From: a cyanobacterium endosymbiont of Epithemia clementina EcSB | Lineage (GTDB): Bacteria; Cyanobacteriota; Cyanobacteriia; Cyanobacteriales; Microcystaceae | Assembly (NCBI RefSeq): GCF_029919255.1 | Contig: NZ_CP123991.1 | Coordinates: 489,110-553,109 of the forward strand | DNA: 64,000 nt | Direction of reading: 5' to 3' | Part shown: one piece after another, positions 40,510 through 50,339 of the stretch | Position numbering within the stretch: position 1 is the first letter of the stretch | Layout: the number at the start of each line of letters is the position of its first letter | Program-made: the position numbers and the translations under genes | Notes under the pieces: model-generated | What the model saw: the letters and a program-made list of their open reading frames with translations, nothing else | Database searches by the model: none | Told to the model about the DNA's origin: nothing

Positions 40510-40923
40510 AATGCGGGGTTAACTAAATGGCTCCATGATCAAAAAGTTAAATTTAAAAGCTTAAAATGCCTAAACTTCAAGTTTTAGTTTTGTAAAAAAT
40601 ATCTCAAAAAATCAAAAGGTTAGAGTGAACTACTAGGAAACAATCAGTGCTTTATCCTCACCAAGCTTGTCGATATTCACAATAACAATAATAAAATTCT
40701 TGCCATTGCCCACGATAACTTTCTCCCATCACAGAAAAAAGTTGGCTAATTTACACTTGTCTAATTCTATTAGCAACACCGTGACAATGAAGATAATAAA
40801 ATGTTATACGATAAACGCTGTTTGAGTCCAAGTGAGAGAAAAAGAATTAAAAGCATCCATTGCTTCAAGTTCCTTCAATAAAGTCAATAAAGTGAATCGG
40901 ACTGCCTTGACAACTACTACAAC
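40510..40923. other. Convergent intergenic region with a decayed minus-strand gene
   Basis: 414 bp between the DUF1537 gene and the radical SAM gene. Most protein-like sequence is at 40658-40822 (-), listed separately. Confidence 0.5.
40658..40822 (-). pseudogene. Short gene remnant, family not recognised
   Basis: One minus frame reads VYRITFYYLHCHGVANRIRQ followed by a TAA, then ISQLFSVMGESYRGQWQEFY and YCYCEYRQAW to TGA. Both halves are protein-like and in one frame, separated by a single stop. It lies directly downstream of the radical SAM gene on the same strand. Confidence 0.45.
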
Positions 40924-43521
40924 TCAACTTATGTCTTGTTTTAATTTGTTGTTTGTTAGAATCAACTGTTGACGGTGAATCTGTAATAATTGTAATTTCT
41001 GTTGAGAAATCTGTTCTAACATATAAATCACTTGTTTAGGTTTTAATACTGTCCCATCATTGCGACAACTTCCTAAATATTTCAATACGACAGAATTATC
41101 TGTATTATAAGATTCTAGGTATAAATCAAATAAGTACTCTCCTAAATTTACTACAATTTTTTTACCAGATTTTGTAGTTTTTTCCAAACTAATCTTCGGA
41201 CAATTATTTACCTGATCAATCCAATGTTGCCATTGTCCTAATGAGACCAAATCATGGGGTTTGACGGTAATTAAATAAGCAGCTTTGTCTAATAACTGAG
41301 TAGCTGCCAAGGATTTAATTGAGACTTCTTCAACTTGATAAATTGGAATATCTGACGGAAGTTGTGTTGATAAAACTTGAAAGAATTCTCCAAGTTTTAT
41401 TCTTTCAGTCAATTCAAAATCAACAATTTCTCCATTACTTGTAATTCCTAAACTTAAAGCATTTGCAATCGAAACTCTGGGTCCAGGGTGATATCCCCCT
41501 GTACAAGAAATTGGTAATGCCCCACGACGGATTGCTCGATCAAATAATCTGACTAAATCTAAATGACTCACTAAGGCCATTTCCCCAACTTTACCAAACC
41601 AAACTCGTATACGTTGCGCCCTATTTTGATTTGGTTGAGACTTTCCCTGAAACTCAGGAATTGGCGGAGGTTCTATTGCTATATTATGACCAAAATCTGG
41701 TCCGCACACTCCACAATTAGAGCAACTATTAAAGGCACAATCGGGAACGATTGCTGCTTCTAAGGCCCTTTTCAAATCCGCTTTTAGCCAGGCTTTGTTA
41801 ATTCCCGTATCAAGATGATCCCAAGGTAAGGCTACGTCATAATCATCTACCGCTTTAAAAATATTCCATTCTCCATTCTTCACCTGACGGTATTTTCCGG
41901 TTAACTCCGCCTCGTCGATGGCTTGTTCCCAAGCAGAATGGACTTTATCTACATTTTCCCACCAAGAATCCATTCCTGCTCCTAGTTCCCAAGCACGACG
42001 TACCACAGGGGCTAAACAGCGATCACTCCGTCCAACAAAATCTTCCATAGCGGAGATCCGAATATCAGTGTAATTAACTTTAACTCCCCGAACTTTACGA
42101 AACGCTTCTCTCAATAATTCCTGTTTACGACGAAATTCACTGCTAGATACAGAATGCCATTGAAAGGGAGTGTGGGGTTTGGGAGTAAAGTTAGAAATTG
42201 TTAAGGTAAGTTGGAGTGGTCGCTTGCCCTTGGGACGACATTCTTGTTTTAACCAGCGCACAGTTTCTACAATACCAAGCACATCAAAATCTGTTTCCCC
42301 TGGCAAGCCAATCATAAAATAGAGTTTAATTTTATCCCATCCCTGCTCAACAGCGGTTTTGATGCCCCTGAGTAATTCTTCGTTGGTTAACCCTTTATTA
42401 ATAACATCCCGCAGCCTTTGGGTTCCTGCTTCGGGGGCAAAGGTTAACCCTGACTGACGAATTCCTCCAATGATCTTGGCGATATTTTCATCAAAGCGAT
42501 CAACCCGTTGACTAGGCAAGGACAAGGAAATATTTTCCTCTTTAAGGCGGTTTTTGATTTCTAACCCTACTGACGGGAGAGAAAGATAGTCGGAACAGCT
42601 TAACGAAAGTAGGGAAAATTCGTTATAGCCTGTCTGACGAATTCCTTTTTCAACAGTATCAATGATTTGTTTAGGTTCTACATCTCGTGCTGGACGGGTC
42701 AACATTCCTGGTTGACAGAAACGACAGCCACGGGTGCATCCTCGACGTATTTCTAATACTAGGCGATCATGTATAGTTTCTACGAAGGGGACTAACCCAA
42801 TTGAATAAGCAGGAATAGGGGTCGCTACCCTTCGTAAAATTCGTTTAGGGACATCGGGACGGTTAGGATAGACTGAACTATCTTCAGCGATATCATAGAA
42901 ACGGGGGACGTAAACCCCTGGAACTTGAGCTAAATCTAAGAGTAAGTCTTCTCTACTCAAGTTGTTAGTTTTTCCCTCTTCGAGCACTAAGCCAATTTCT
43001 GGAAGTAATTCTTCCCCATCTCCTAAAGCGACAAAATCGAAAAAGTCTGCAAAGGGCTCAGGGTTAGAGGTTGCAGTTTGTCCTCCTGCCAAAACCAAAG
43101 GATAATCTCCCTGGCTGCGTTCTTGCCAAGTTAGGGGGATTTGGGCTAAATCAAGCATTTCTAAAACGTTAGTTATCCCTAGCTCATAGCCGAGGTTAAA
43201 GCCCAAGATATCGAACTCAGTGAGGGAACGACGAGATTCCAGAGCAAATAGGGGAGTTTTGGTGTCTCGAAGTTTAGTTGCTAAATCTGGGGCTGGGAGA
43301 TAAGCGCGGTCGCATAGTTGTCTGGGTTGAGCGTTTAGGATATTGTAGAGAATAATATGACCTAAATTAGAAGCTCCAATTTCGTAGATTTCTGGATAGG
43401 TGAGAACCCAATACACATTCGCCTTATCCCAAGGTTTATGCTGAGCTCCCAATTCATTGCCTAGGTAACGGGCAGGTTTGTTGATCTCAGGGGTGATTAA
43501 TCTTTCTATTGCAACTGTCAT
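40924..43521 (-). CDS. B12-binding-type radical SAM protein fused to a DUF2344 domain (TIGR03960/TIGR03936)
   Basis: 865 residues in three parts. The N-terminal cobalamin-binding-like domain (~1-235, NLGHIILYNILNA, GGQTATSNPEPFADFFDFVA) is followed by the radical SAM core with the cluster motif RRGCTRGCRFCQPG near 265 (CxxxCxxC). A Cys-rich linker CAFNSCSNCGVCG (~600) leads into the DUF2344 domain (~630-790, ISCTGGYHPGPRVSIANALSLGI). The fusion is standard in cyanobacteria; the substrate is unknown. The frame is intact throughout. It is monocistronic. Confidence 0.9.
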   Translation of the reverse strand: MTVAIERLITPEINKPARYLGNELGAQHKPWDKANVYWVLTYPEIYEIGASNLGHIILYNILNAQPRQLCDRAYLPAPDLATKLRDTKTPLFALESRRSLTEFDILGFNLGYELGITNVLEMLDLAQIPLTWQERSQGDYPLVLAGGQTATSNPEPFADFFDFVALGDGEELLPEIGLVLEEGKTNNLSREDLLLDLAQVPGVYVPRFYDIAEDSSVYPNRPDVPKRILRRVATPIPAYSIGLVPFVETIHDRLVLEIRRGCTRGCRFCQPGMLTRPARDVEPKQIIDTVEKGIRQTGYNEFSLLSLSCSDYLSLPSVGLEIKNRLKEENISLSLPSQRVDRFDENIAKIIGGIRQSGLTFAPEAGTQRLRDVINKGLTNEELLRGIKTAVEQGWDKIKLYFMIGLPGETDFDVLGIVETVRWLKQECRPKGKRPLQLTLTISNFTPKPHTPFQWHSVSSSEFRRKQELLREAFRKVRGVKVNYTDIRISAMEDFVGRSDRCLAPVVRRAWELGAGMDSWWENVDKVHSAWEQAIDEAELTGKYRQVKNGEWNIFKAVDDYDVALPWDHLDTGINKAWLKADLKRALEAAIVPDCAFNSCSNCGVCGPDFGHNIAIEPPPIPEFQGKSQPNQNRAQRIRVWFGKVGEMALVSHLDLVRLFDRAIRRGALPISCTGGYHPGPRVSIANALSLGITSNGEIVDFELTERIKLGEFFQVLSTQLPSDIPIYQVEEVSIKSLAATQLLDKAAYLITVKPHDLVSLGQWQHWIDQVNNCPKISLEKTTKSGKKIVVNLGEYLFDLYLESYNTDNSVVLKYLGSCRNDGTVLKPKQVIYMLEQISQQKLQLLQIHRQQLILTNNKLKQDIS

Positions 43522-43609
43522 AATAAAACCTCCGGCACTTAGACTTCAGAATAAAACCCTGTCGCTTTTCTAAATATATACCGGAAGTTTTGGAAGGTGA
43601 GATGCAAGT

Positions 43610-43969
43610 TTAGGCTGCTACAGCTTTGGGCATTAACAATTCAAACTGACGACGATTCTCAAAAATTTCTAAGGCCTTATCTAATTGGGTTAGCTCAAAA
43701 ATTATACGTACCGAGGGTTCTAAAGAACACACACTGAACCGCTTGCCCAAACTTTCGGCTAAAGAATAGACATACACTAGTGCCATTAATCCTGCACTGT
43801 CAAGAAACCCTACACTGTGCATATCGATCAAAAAGATAGAATGCTTGGAAGAAATTATCGCTTGAGTTAATTCCTGTTGAAAACTAGCTGCATTGGCAGC
43901 CGTGATGTAGCCACTGGGCTCAAGGATGGCTAGTTCGTGATCAATAAAATTACTCCTCATCATTGCCAT
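43610..43969 (-). CDS. STAS-domain protein (anti-sigma factor antagonist-like)
   Basis: 119 residues, a single STAS fold as in SpoIIAA. The phospho-acceptor loop is present in IDMHSVGFLDSAGLMALV with Ser58 at the expected position (D-S-A/S-G). It would be phosphorylated by an RsbW-like kinase and act by partner switching. Such a kinase is not in this window. The start MAMMRSNFI has alternative Met codons within four residues. It lies 88 bp upstream of the radical SAM gene, possibly in the same transcript. Confidence 0.85.
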   Translation of the reverse strand: MAMMRSNFIDHELAILEPSGYITAANAASFQQELTQAIISSKHSIFLIDMHSVGFLDSAGLMALVYVYSLAESLGKRFSVCSLEPSVRIIFELTQLDKALEIFENRRQFELLMPKAVAA

Positions 43970-44794
43970 GTATCCTCTGTTTAAAGCAGTTTCCGTGATT
44001 AATGTGTACTCAAATTATAACCAGTTATCTGGGAAAAACAGTTAATCGAAATCAGTTGCGTAACTGCAACTTAACTTTAGACAGTTAACTAACATCAATG
44101 TCTAGTGTCATGATTTAGTTATTCCTGGTCAAAGAGAAAATCAGTGTTCTTGACATTAGAAATCTTGACTAAATCCTAGTTAACTTCAGTTGTTTTTTAG
44201 CAGGTATGGATTCCTGGGATTGTTTTGAGTTCAACTTTCAACTTGAAATCTTAAATTGGTCCACAGTGAAAACTCTATAAATAAAAAGTCGAAAACTCTA
44301 CTAAAGTTAGTCAAATCCGGACGACTTTAACTAGTCGATGACCTCAGTATCAATCTGAAACAACGGGCTATTTATAGTCTATTTATCCTTTAGTTCGCGT
44401 CTTGTTTGTCATCATCAAGAAATGATAAGTCCGCAGACACTGCGGCACCTTAATCTAAATCCTTAAAGTATTAAAATTTTCTTAAAAAATGCAAACGTAA
44501 ATTCAGCTTACATAAAGTTGTCCAAATCCCTTCATTTTTAGTTTAAACTTCTATATGGTGTAATGATAATGGTGATCAAAACCTATAGAAAGGCTGCTGA
44601 TAACGGCGAATATTACTGTGGATATCATAGCTATTCGTTTTTTCGATTGAGACCGCGATCACTTTAATATCAAAATTTAGACTATAAACATGTTTTCTGT
44701 TCTTGATTTCTAACTTTCAGTTTACTAACCTAAGTTTAGTCAAACCATTTTTTTCTTTCCCAGCAAACGAAAATAAAATAATCATCAGTCATTG
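43970..44794. other. Intergenic region, no supportable gene
   Basis: 825 bp. The stretch 44570-44667 is less AT-biased and has short frames on both strands (plus: MVIKTYRKAADNGEYYCGYH; minus: VIAVSIEKTNSYDIHSNI), so it may be an eroded gene. A GC-rich mini-hairpin (CCGCAG ACA CTGCGG) occurs near 44432-44446. Confidence 0.4.
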
Positions 44795-45766
44795 TTATTG
44801 ATAAAACTTTTGGTACCATGCAACAAATTGTCGAAGACCTTGGGTAATTGTAGTCGTCGGTCTGAATCCGATATCGTTGACTAATTCATCTATATCAGCA
44901 TAAGTCGATAAAACATCTCCAGGTTGCATAGGTAAGAAATTCTTAACCGCTTTCATATTTAAAGCTGTTTCAATTGCCTCAATAAATTTTGTTAATTCTA
45001 CTGGGTTATTGTTTCCGAGATTATAAATTTTATATGGGGGTTGATTAAGATTATTTAAGGGAGACTTAGGGATAATCCTCACCATAGCTTCAATGACATC
45101 GTCAATATAGGTAAAATCACGCTTCATCCTGCCGTAATTGTAAACGTCAATGGGTTTTTTTTCTGTAATCGCTCGAACAAATTTAAAATATGCCATATCT
45201 GGTCTTCCCCAAGGACCATACACCGTAAAAAAGCGTAATCCAGTAATAGGAATTTGATATAAATGACTATAGGCATATGCCATTAATTCATTCGCTTTTT
45301 TAGTAGCTGCATAAAGAGAAACCGGTCTATCTACATTATCGGTAATAGAAAAAGGAACCTTTTTATTAGAACCATAAACTGAACTAGAAGAAGCAAAAAT
45401 TAAGTGATTAATATGGTTATGACGACAGCCTTCTAAAAGATTAGCAAATCCAACTAAATTACTATCAATATAAGGTTCAGGATTTTTTATGGAATAACGA
45501 ACTCCAGCCTGGGCAGCTAGATGCACAACATATTCAAAAGAATATTCTTTAAACAGCTCCATAACCAAAGATCGATGGCTAATATCTAAACGGTTAAATT
45601 CAAAGTTATTTTTGGATAACAATCGCTCTAAACGAGCTTGTTTAAGGGTAACATCATAATAGTCGTTGAGATTATCGATTCCACATATTTGGTGGCCTTC
45701 TACTAATAATCGTTGTGTTAAATGATATCCAATAAAGCCAGCTACGCCTGTAATTAAAATTTGCAT
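44795..45766 (-). CDS. NAD-dependent nucleotide-sugar epimerase (UDP-glucuronate 4-epimerase type)
   Basis: 323-residue extended short-chain dehydrogenase. It has the Rossmann loop GVAGFIG (7-13), DNLNDYYD (31-38) typical of UDP-GlcA 4-epimerases (CapI/LspL type), the SSSSVYG region (~126-132) and catalytic Y152/K156 (YAATKKANE). RMKRDFTYIDDV and QPGDVLSTYADI near the C-terminus are also typical. It supplies UDP-galacturonate or a similar sugar for envelope polysaccharide. The adjacent glycosyltransferase is wrecked, so this pathway may be on its way out. Confidence 0.88.
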   Translation of the reverse strand: MQILITGVAGFIGYHLTQRLLVEGHQICGIDNLNDYYDVTLKQARLERLLSKNNFEFNRLDISHRSLVMELFKEYSFEYVVHLAAQAGVRYSIKNPEPYIDSNLVGFANLLEGCRHNHINHLIFASSSSVYGSNKKVPFSITDNVDRPVSLYAATKKANELMAYAYSHLYQIPITGLRFFTVYGPWGRPDMAYFKFVRAITEKKPIDVYNYGRMKRDFTYIDDVIEAMVRIIPKSPLNNLNQPPYKIYNLGNNNPVELTKFIEAIETALNMKAVKNFLPMQPGDVLSTYADIDELVNDIGFRPTTTITQGLRQFVAWYQKFYQ

Positions 45767-45830
45767 TTTTATTTATTAAAGGTTTTAATTTAAAATTAAT
45801 GAATCAATGAATCAGGGATTTTATCAGTTT

Positions 45831-46789
45831 TTATTTAATGAGTGGATCATAAATTTTCATTAGCCGACTATAGTGTGTTTTTCCTGTATATTTAGTTGTA
45901 AACTTCATTCTGACTGCATGACACATTCCATCACGCTCGACTGGATGTTTCCATAGTCACTCTATTTTAACTGCTAAATCAATTGAATTGTTAGGATGAA
46001 AAAGGAGTCCAGTAGGACTGTGGTCAACTAGTTTAGCGATCACCTCAGTATTAGAAGCAATAACAAGATTACCTCTAGTAAAAGCCTTAATTACTACTTT
46101 ATTAAAGGTTTTATAGCATTTTGAAGAAAACACTAAAAACATAGCTTTTCTTACCAGTTAATAAATTTATGCCATTGGTCGATAGCCTAGCCGTTCTAAT
46201 TTCAGAAAATTTTTGAGTAGCCTCCATTGCTTAGTTACACTAAATAACATCTCCGACAATTTTCAGGAGAATTGGGTAATTAAACTGTTTCCAGGCTACT
46301 AAAAGAACATTGAGTTCTTCTACAAAAAGTAGCCTAACAGAAAAAGCATAACCCCCTTCCACCTGTTCCATAACCTAATTTTTATCAATTAAATTTACTT
46401 AACTACAATTTTTTCTTAGAGCCACTCTTTTTCCATAAATTTATGTTGTGCAAACTAGCTCATAGAAATAAATTGACTTGTCTGGTCCAGGTCGGTATAT
46501 TTAGGTGTAAGCAGAGGAGAGTAGTAGTTATACTAGTAGTACTTTTGTCTTATCAGTAACAAGCAAAAGCGATTCCAAGTTAGAAAAACAACTTTCCTCA
46601 GTAATCTTCACATACTTGTCCATCTTGAAAAAAGAGTCTATTGGGGTATGGTTGGCAATGGTTTTGTAGAGTTTGGATACGAGAATCTCTTTGAGTCGAA
46701 GCAGCATATCTCTCTAATGAGAAAATTAATGGGAAAAAATTCTGGGTATGGACGAGTTTAGTAAGCGTTTGTTTGAGTTTGCCTCGCAT
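45831..46789 (-). pseudogene. Decayed GT4-family glycosyltransferase gene
   Basis: The minus strand retains recognisable family segments in order, interrupted by stops and shifts: FFPLIFSLERYAA; LFFQDGQVCEDY; GKLFF-stop-LGIAFACY; TWTRQVNLF; SQFISMS-stop-FAQHKFMEKEW; EKIVVK; VEGGYAFSVRLLFVEELNVL; AWKQFNYPILLKIVGD; then an open stretch (45957-46142) VVIKAFTRGNLVIASNTEVI...DHSPTGLLFHPNNSIDLAVKIE. This ends in a TGA where the family has Trp; after it LWKHPVERDGM...YSRLMKIYDP runs to a TAA at 45831. About the first 70 residues are missing, where the IS630 remnant lies. It was probably in the epimerase locus for envelope polysaccharide. Confidence 0.85.
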
Positions 46790-46850
46790 CGTCTAGTACA
46801 TTCCATAATAACGGTTTTCATTTAGAAACATTAAAGTGAACAGACAAAAA

Positions 46851-47140
46851 ATGAGGTCGTACCCCATAGATATTCCTACTGAAATTATAGAAACTAACAA
46901 TAATACCAATTAATTAACTTAACAACTAGCAGAACATTTTTGAGTTAGTTATAGTTTTCTCAGTCTTCTCCTTAGACGTTATTAAATAATAGAAAATATA
47001 AAATCATTGCCTTATTTCCGAGGCAAATATTCTTTAATTGAGGCAAAAAACTTTTAGGAGAAAATAACGATGTTACTCTACAAGAACTAGATGGTAGTAT
47101 AAAAAAATGTTTGAGTTTGTATTATTACTATTGATTGTTC
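46851..47140 (+). mobile_element. IS630-family transposase remnant, copy B
   Basis: The plus frame from ATG 46851 reads MRSYPIDIPTEIIETNNNTN, stop, LT, stop, QLAEHF, stop, VSYSFLSLLLRRY, stop: the HTH-containing N-terminus of an IS630 transposase. Further on, KLLGENNDVTLQELDGSIKK (~47050-47110) matches the next conserved stretch of that domain. The DDE domain is gone. It abuts the truncated 5' side of the GT4 pseudogene, suggesting that an old insertion disrupted that gene. Confidence 0.65.
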
Positions 47141-47943
47141 ATTGTTCATTTTAAAACTTAAGTTACTTCGCAGATAAACACTTTATTTTTTAGTAATTTA
47201 AATAAATTAAATCTTTTTTCAACTATCTTCTATTTTTTCTGTCTACATTGTACTTAATTACACTCTATGTTTATTAGAACATAATAGACTTATTTAAACT
47301 TCTAAATATATTTTTTAAGTTTATTTCAATTTTTAATTAAATAATTTTCTTTTCTTGAATAGGCTTTTATTCATTAATCTATTAATCAGATAACAGTATC
47401 TAGACTTTTTAAATTTATTTTTCTATCTTCAGTTCTAAATTTATTTAACATATTTTTTGAAAAACTACTTTAATTATTATCTATATTGGTTTATATTTTA
47501 AACTTAATGTTAGTTGACAAACTAATATTAAGAGATTTGTTTCTATAAATAAAGTTTTTTAGCTCTTTAATTCAAATCCTTATTCCTCATAATTTTATTT
47601 TTTTATTCTGCTAATGGATTAAATTTTCCATAAATGTTCTACTGAAACTAAAATTTATTTCTAAAGTAATTATGCTATTTTTGATAGTCTATGCCTGAAA
47701 TACTTTTCAAAATAAATATGATCTTCTTAATTCTACAGAATCTTTACTTTTTACTTAACTAAGTTTGGGATTGAATTAGATTTTACGGACAGTATTGTTT
47801 CGAGAATAACTGTTAGAGCTATACAGTTCAGCAGAAAGTACTAACGCGTTGATATAAACGTTGATTGAATTAAAGTTAATACCTATGGTTACTTGGATAT
47901 TTCCCTAGAAAATCATAGTTTTAATTGTCTAGGCAAAGTATTT
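47141..47943. other. 800-bp AT-rich desert upstream of the IS remnant and downstream of sucD
   Basis: I see no gene, RNA or repeat in it apart from short AT tracts. Confidence 0.5.
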
Positions 47944-48831
47944 TTAAGAGATGGCCATTTTAACTAGCTTAATAAGCTCAGTTTGATTTTGAGCTACTTT
48001 AACCTTAGCTTTTTCAAAACCATCTATGATGGACTTTACGGAGGAAATTTCTATTACTGACGAAGAGAGTTGAGCGGCCACAATTGTTTTAGCATCCCGA
48101 AAATTACGGTCTATAGGAGCATAAAGTCCAGCAATATAAGCAATCACAGGTTTTTTAATAGCTGAGGCAATGTATTCAACCGCACAGAGTTCAGCATGGC
48201 TATTGCCTCTTCCTAAAAGAACAATTACTTTAGTGGTACTGTCCTCTTCGAGTATCCGTAACCAATGCTCAAAATTTGAGCCAATAATGAAATCTTTGCC
48301 TAAACTAACAACGAGAGACTGACCTAACTTAGCTAGGGTTAATTCTCTAGCTACTTCATCAACTAGGCGATCACAACGACTAATAATCCCCACAGATCCC
48401 GGGCTATAAAAGGAATGCTCACATATCCCTAACCAAAACTGATTAGGAACAACTAATCCCTGACTGCCTGAGCCCAAGATAAAAGTCTGGTTAACTTTGG
48501 CTTTATGGAGAAGGTCAACCATATCTAGAGGAGGAACCCCTCCGGATATAATCACTAGTTGTCTAATTCCTGAATCCATTGCCTCTAAAGCTGCATCTAA
48601 GACTTTATAGGGGGGTGTAAAAATAACACTAATGTCGATGTTTTCGAACTCACTGACAGCTTGTTCTACTAAATTAAAAACTGGAATTCCATCTATCTTT
48701 AGACCGTCACCGTTTATACTAATTCCAGCTACGATATTCATCCCAAAAGCTTTCATTTGTTTTCCGTAGATAGTTCCCAGAGGAGTTGTAATTCCCTGGA
48801 TAATAACTTTACTATCAGCTTGCCATTTCAT
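47944..48831 (-). CDS. sucD: Succinyl-CoA synthetase alpha-subunit homologue, active-site His replaced
   Basis: The alpha subunit binds CoA and carries the phosphohistidine (His246 in E. coli). This 295-residue homologue has the overall fold (VIIQGITTPLGTIYGKQMKA, SVIFTPPYKVLDAALEAMDS, GSVGIISRC). The catalytic segment, normally APxGxRMGHAGAI, reads APIDRNFRDAKTI, so His is Asp246. The CoA-cysteine region, normally GPNCPG, reads GSGSQG. If translated, it cannot use the standard phosphohistidine mechanism. It follows sucC after 117 bp on the same strand. Either it is a protein losing function with the frame still open, or a repurposed subunit. Confidence 0.8.
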   Translation of the reverse strand: MKWQADSKVIIQGITTPLGTIYGKQMKAFGMNIVAGISINGDGLKIDGIPVFNLVEQAVSEFENIDISVIFTPPYKVLDAALEAMDSGIRQLVIISGGVPPLDMVDLLHKAKVNQTFILGSGSQGLVVPNQFWLGICEHSFYSPGSVGIISRCDRLVDEVARELTLAKLGQSLVVSLGKDFIIGSNFEHWLRILEEDSTTKVIVLLGRGNSHAELCAVEYIASAIKKPVIAYIAGLYAPIDRNFRDAKTIVAAQLSSSVIEISSVKSIIDGFEKAKVKVAQNQTELIKLVKMAIS

Positions 48832-48948
48832 AAATCAATGAGTTGTCGTGTGATTGAATTGCAATCTTAGTCAGATTAAATCAGAAAATTAAATCAGAAA
48901 ATAACCTAATATTTTATTAACTTTTGCCTAGACTGGGGTGAGGATAGC

Positions 48949-50223
48949 TTATTTTTTGGGAGCCTTAGCTAAAGAAACTGTTGTAGTGATCGCTTGTCCT
49001 AAATCCTCAGTCAAGTTAATCTCTAATCCAGAAAGACTTTCTTTAATTGGGTCAAGATCGCCCCCGAGCAAACGAACTACTAAAGATGGTAGTTTCGTAA
49101 CTTGGGACAGATGATTTTGAAGTTGACCATCCTGTTGATGCTCAAGGGAGTTAGCTCTAGTGGGTCTTGGAAAAAGGTCTTCACGGAAGAATTTTATCTC
49201 GCGTTTCAGATAAGGTTGAAAATAATCAGCAATTCCCTTTGCGATTACTTCGGAAGTCTCAGGACTACCCAAAATATTTATTAACAGAACCTTTATATGA
49301 GTTGACTTAATGGCTTGTTCTAAGGCGATAGTCAACTGCTCGGCAAAAGAGATTAATCCTTCCTGTTCGTTGAGCATCCAGCCACAGGCAGGATTACCTT
49401 GTTCATGAACTAACAGCTCCCAACTAGTAATGGTCAGTCCCCAGCCATTACTGATGATACCGATATTACCTTCTCCTGGGGTAGCTTTAATTACACAAAC
49501 TTGAGGAAGATTTAAAGGTTGAGGGATAACAGGTTCGAATACTATTGACGAAGTTTCTAATTTAGAGGATGTAAGTAATTCTACTAAATCTCGATGGCGA
49601 GACAAAGCTGAATCGTTAACCGCAATTTTTCCATCGAGGGCCATAACTTCTCCGGTTGGACTCACCGCCAAAGGATTGATCTCAATCGAATCTAAATCCT
49701 TTTCCCAAAAAATCTGGTACATCTTTTCAAGAATGGAACTCACTGTCTGGATTAGTTCCCCTTGGAGTCCCATTTTTACGGCTAAACGGCGGGCATAAAA
49801 GGGCGAAAAGTCGCTATCAACTACCACTTTTTCCATATGCTCGAGGAGAGTTTCCACATCAATTCCTCCTTTGGGTGAACCAAGCAAAACTGGACGCTGA
49901 AGTTTATAATCAAGCAGAACCGAAAGAAAAAACTCAGATTTGGTATCGTAGCGAGCTTCTGCCAGAATAACTTCTGGATATTCTCCTAAAATTGCCAGAC
50001 TAAAAATTGCTTGGGCAGCTACGATTGCATCGATCGTATTTTCCACAAAACGAATGCCCCCGGCTTTTCCACGACCTCCAGAACGGACTTGTGACTTTAA
50101 GACGACAGGATAAGGAATATGAAGGTGTTTTATTTCACTGAGATTAACGATAGGTTGTGAGGGTAAAATAGGAATACCCACTCGATGAAAAAGTTCTTTA
50201 GCCTGATATTCAAGTAAATCCAT
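48949..50223 (-). CDS. sucC: Succinyl-CoA synthetase beta-subunit homologue
   Basis: 424 residues from MDLLEYQAKELFHRVGIPIL, which is the family N-terminus. The open frame extends upstream to 50316, but those 31 residues are unlike SucC. The ATP-grasp domain shows VVLKSQVRSGGRGKAGGIRF (~27-46) and DLDSIEINPLAVSPTGEVMALDGK (~190-213). The C-terminal ligase domain is present (GEGNIGIISNGWGLT), but the usual Gly-rich segment after it reads WMLNEQEG. A C-terminal tail beyond the domain (~360-424) is less conserved. With sucD it should convert succinyl-CoA to succinate with nucleotide phosphorylation; the sucD lesion questions this. Confidence 0.82.
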   Translation of the reverse strand: MDLLEYQAKELFHRVGIPILPSQPIVNLSEIKHLHIPYPVVLKSQVRSGGRGKAGGIRFVENTIDAIVAAQAIFSLAILGEYPEVILAEARYDTKSEFFLSVLLDYKLQRPVLLGSPKGGIDVETLLEHMEKVVVDSDFSPFYARRLAVKMGLQGELIQTVSSILEKMYQIFWEKDLDSIEINPLAVSPTGEVMALDGKIAVNDSALSRHRDLVELLTSSKLETSSIVFEPVIPQPLNLPQVCVIKATPGEGNIGIISNGWGLTITSWELLVHEQGNPACGWMLNEQEGLISFAEQLTIALEQAIKSTHIKVLLINILGSPETSEVIAKGIADYFQPYLKREIKFFREDLFPRPTRANSLEHQQDGQLQNHLSQVTKLPSLVVRLLGGDLDPIKESLSGLEINLTEDLGQAITTTVSLAKAPKK

Positions 50224-50339
50224 GACACTTGTAATCTGAGAAGTATAGTTTTTAGAAAAATAGGGGAACATCTCAGTTAGTATCCTACATTCTCCGAATC
50301 TGGAATTTATCATCAAATTCTAAAGAAAAAAGTAAAAAG

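Noticed and set aside
50224-50316. Upstream extension of sucC by 31 codons
   Set aside because: The SucC N-terminus is MDLLEYQAKELF at 50223; the extension has no similarity to the family.
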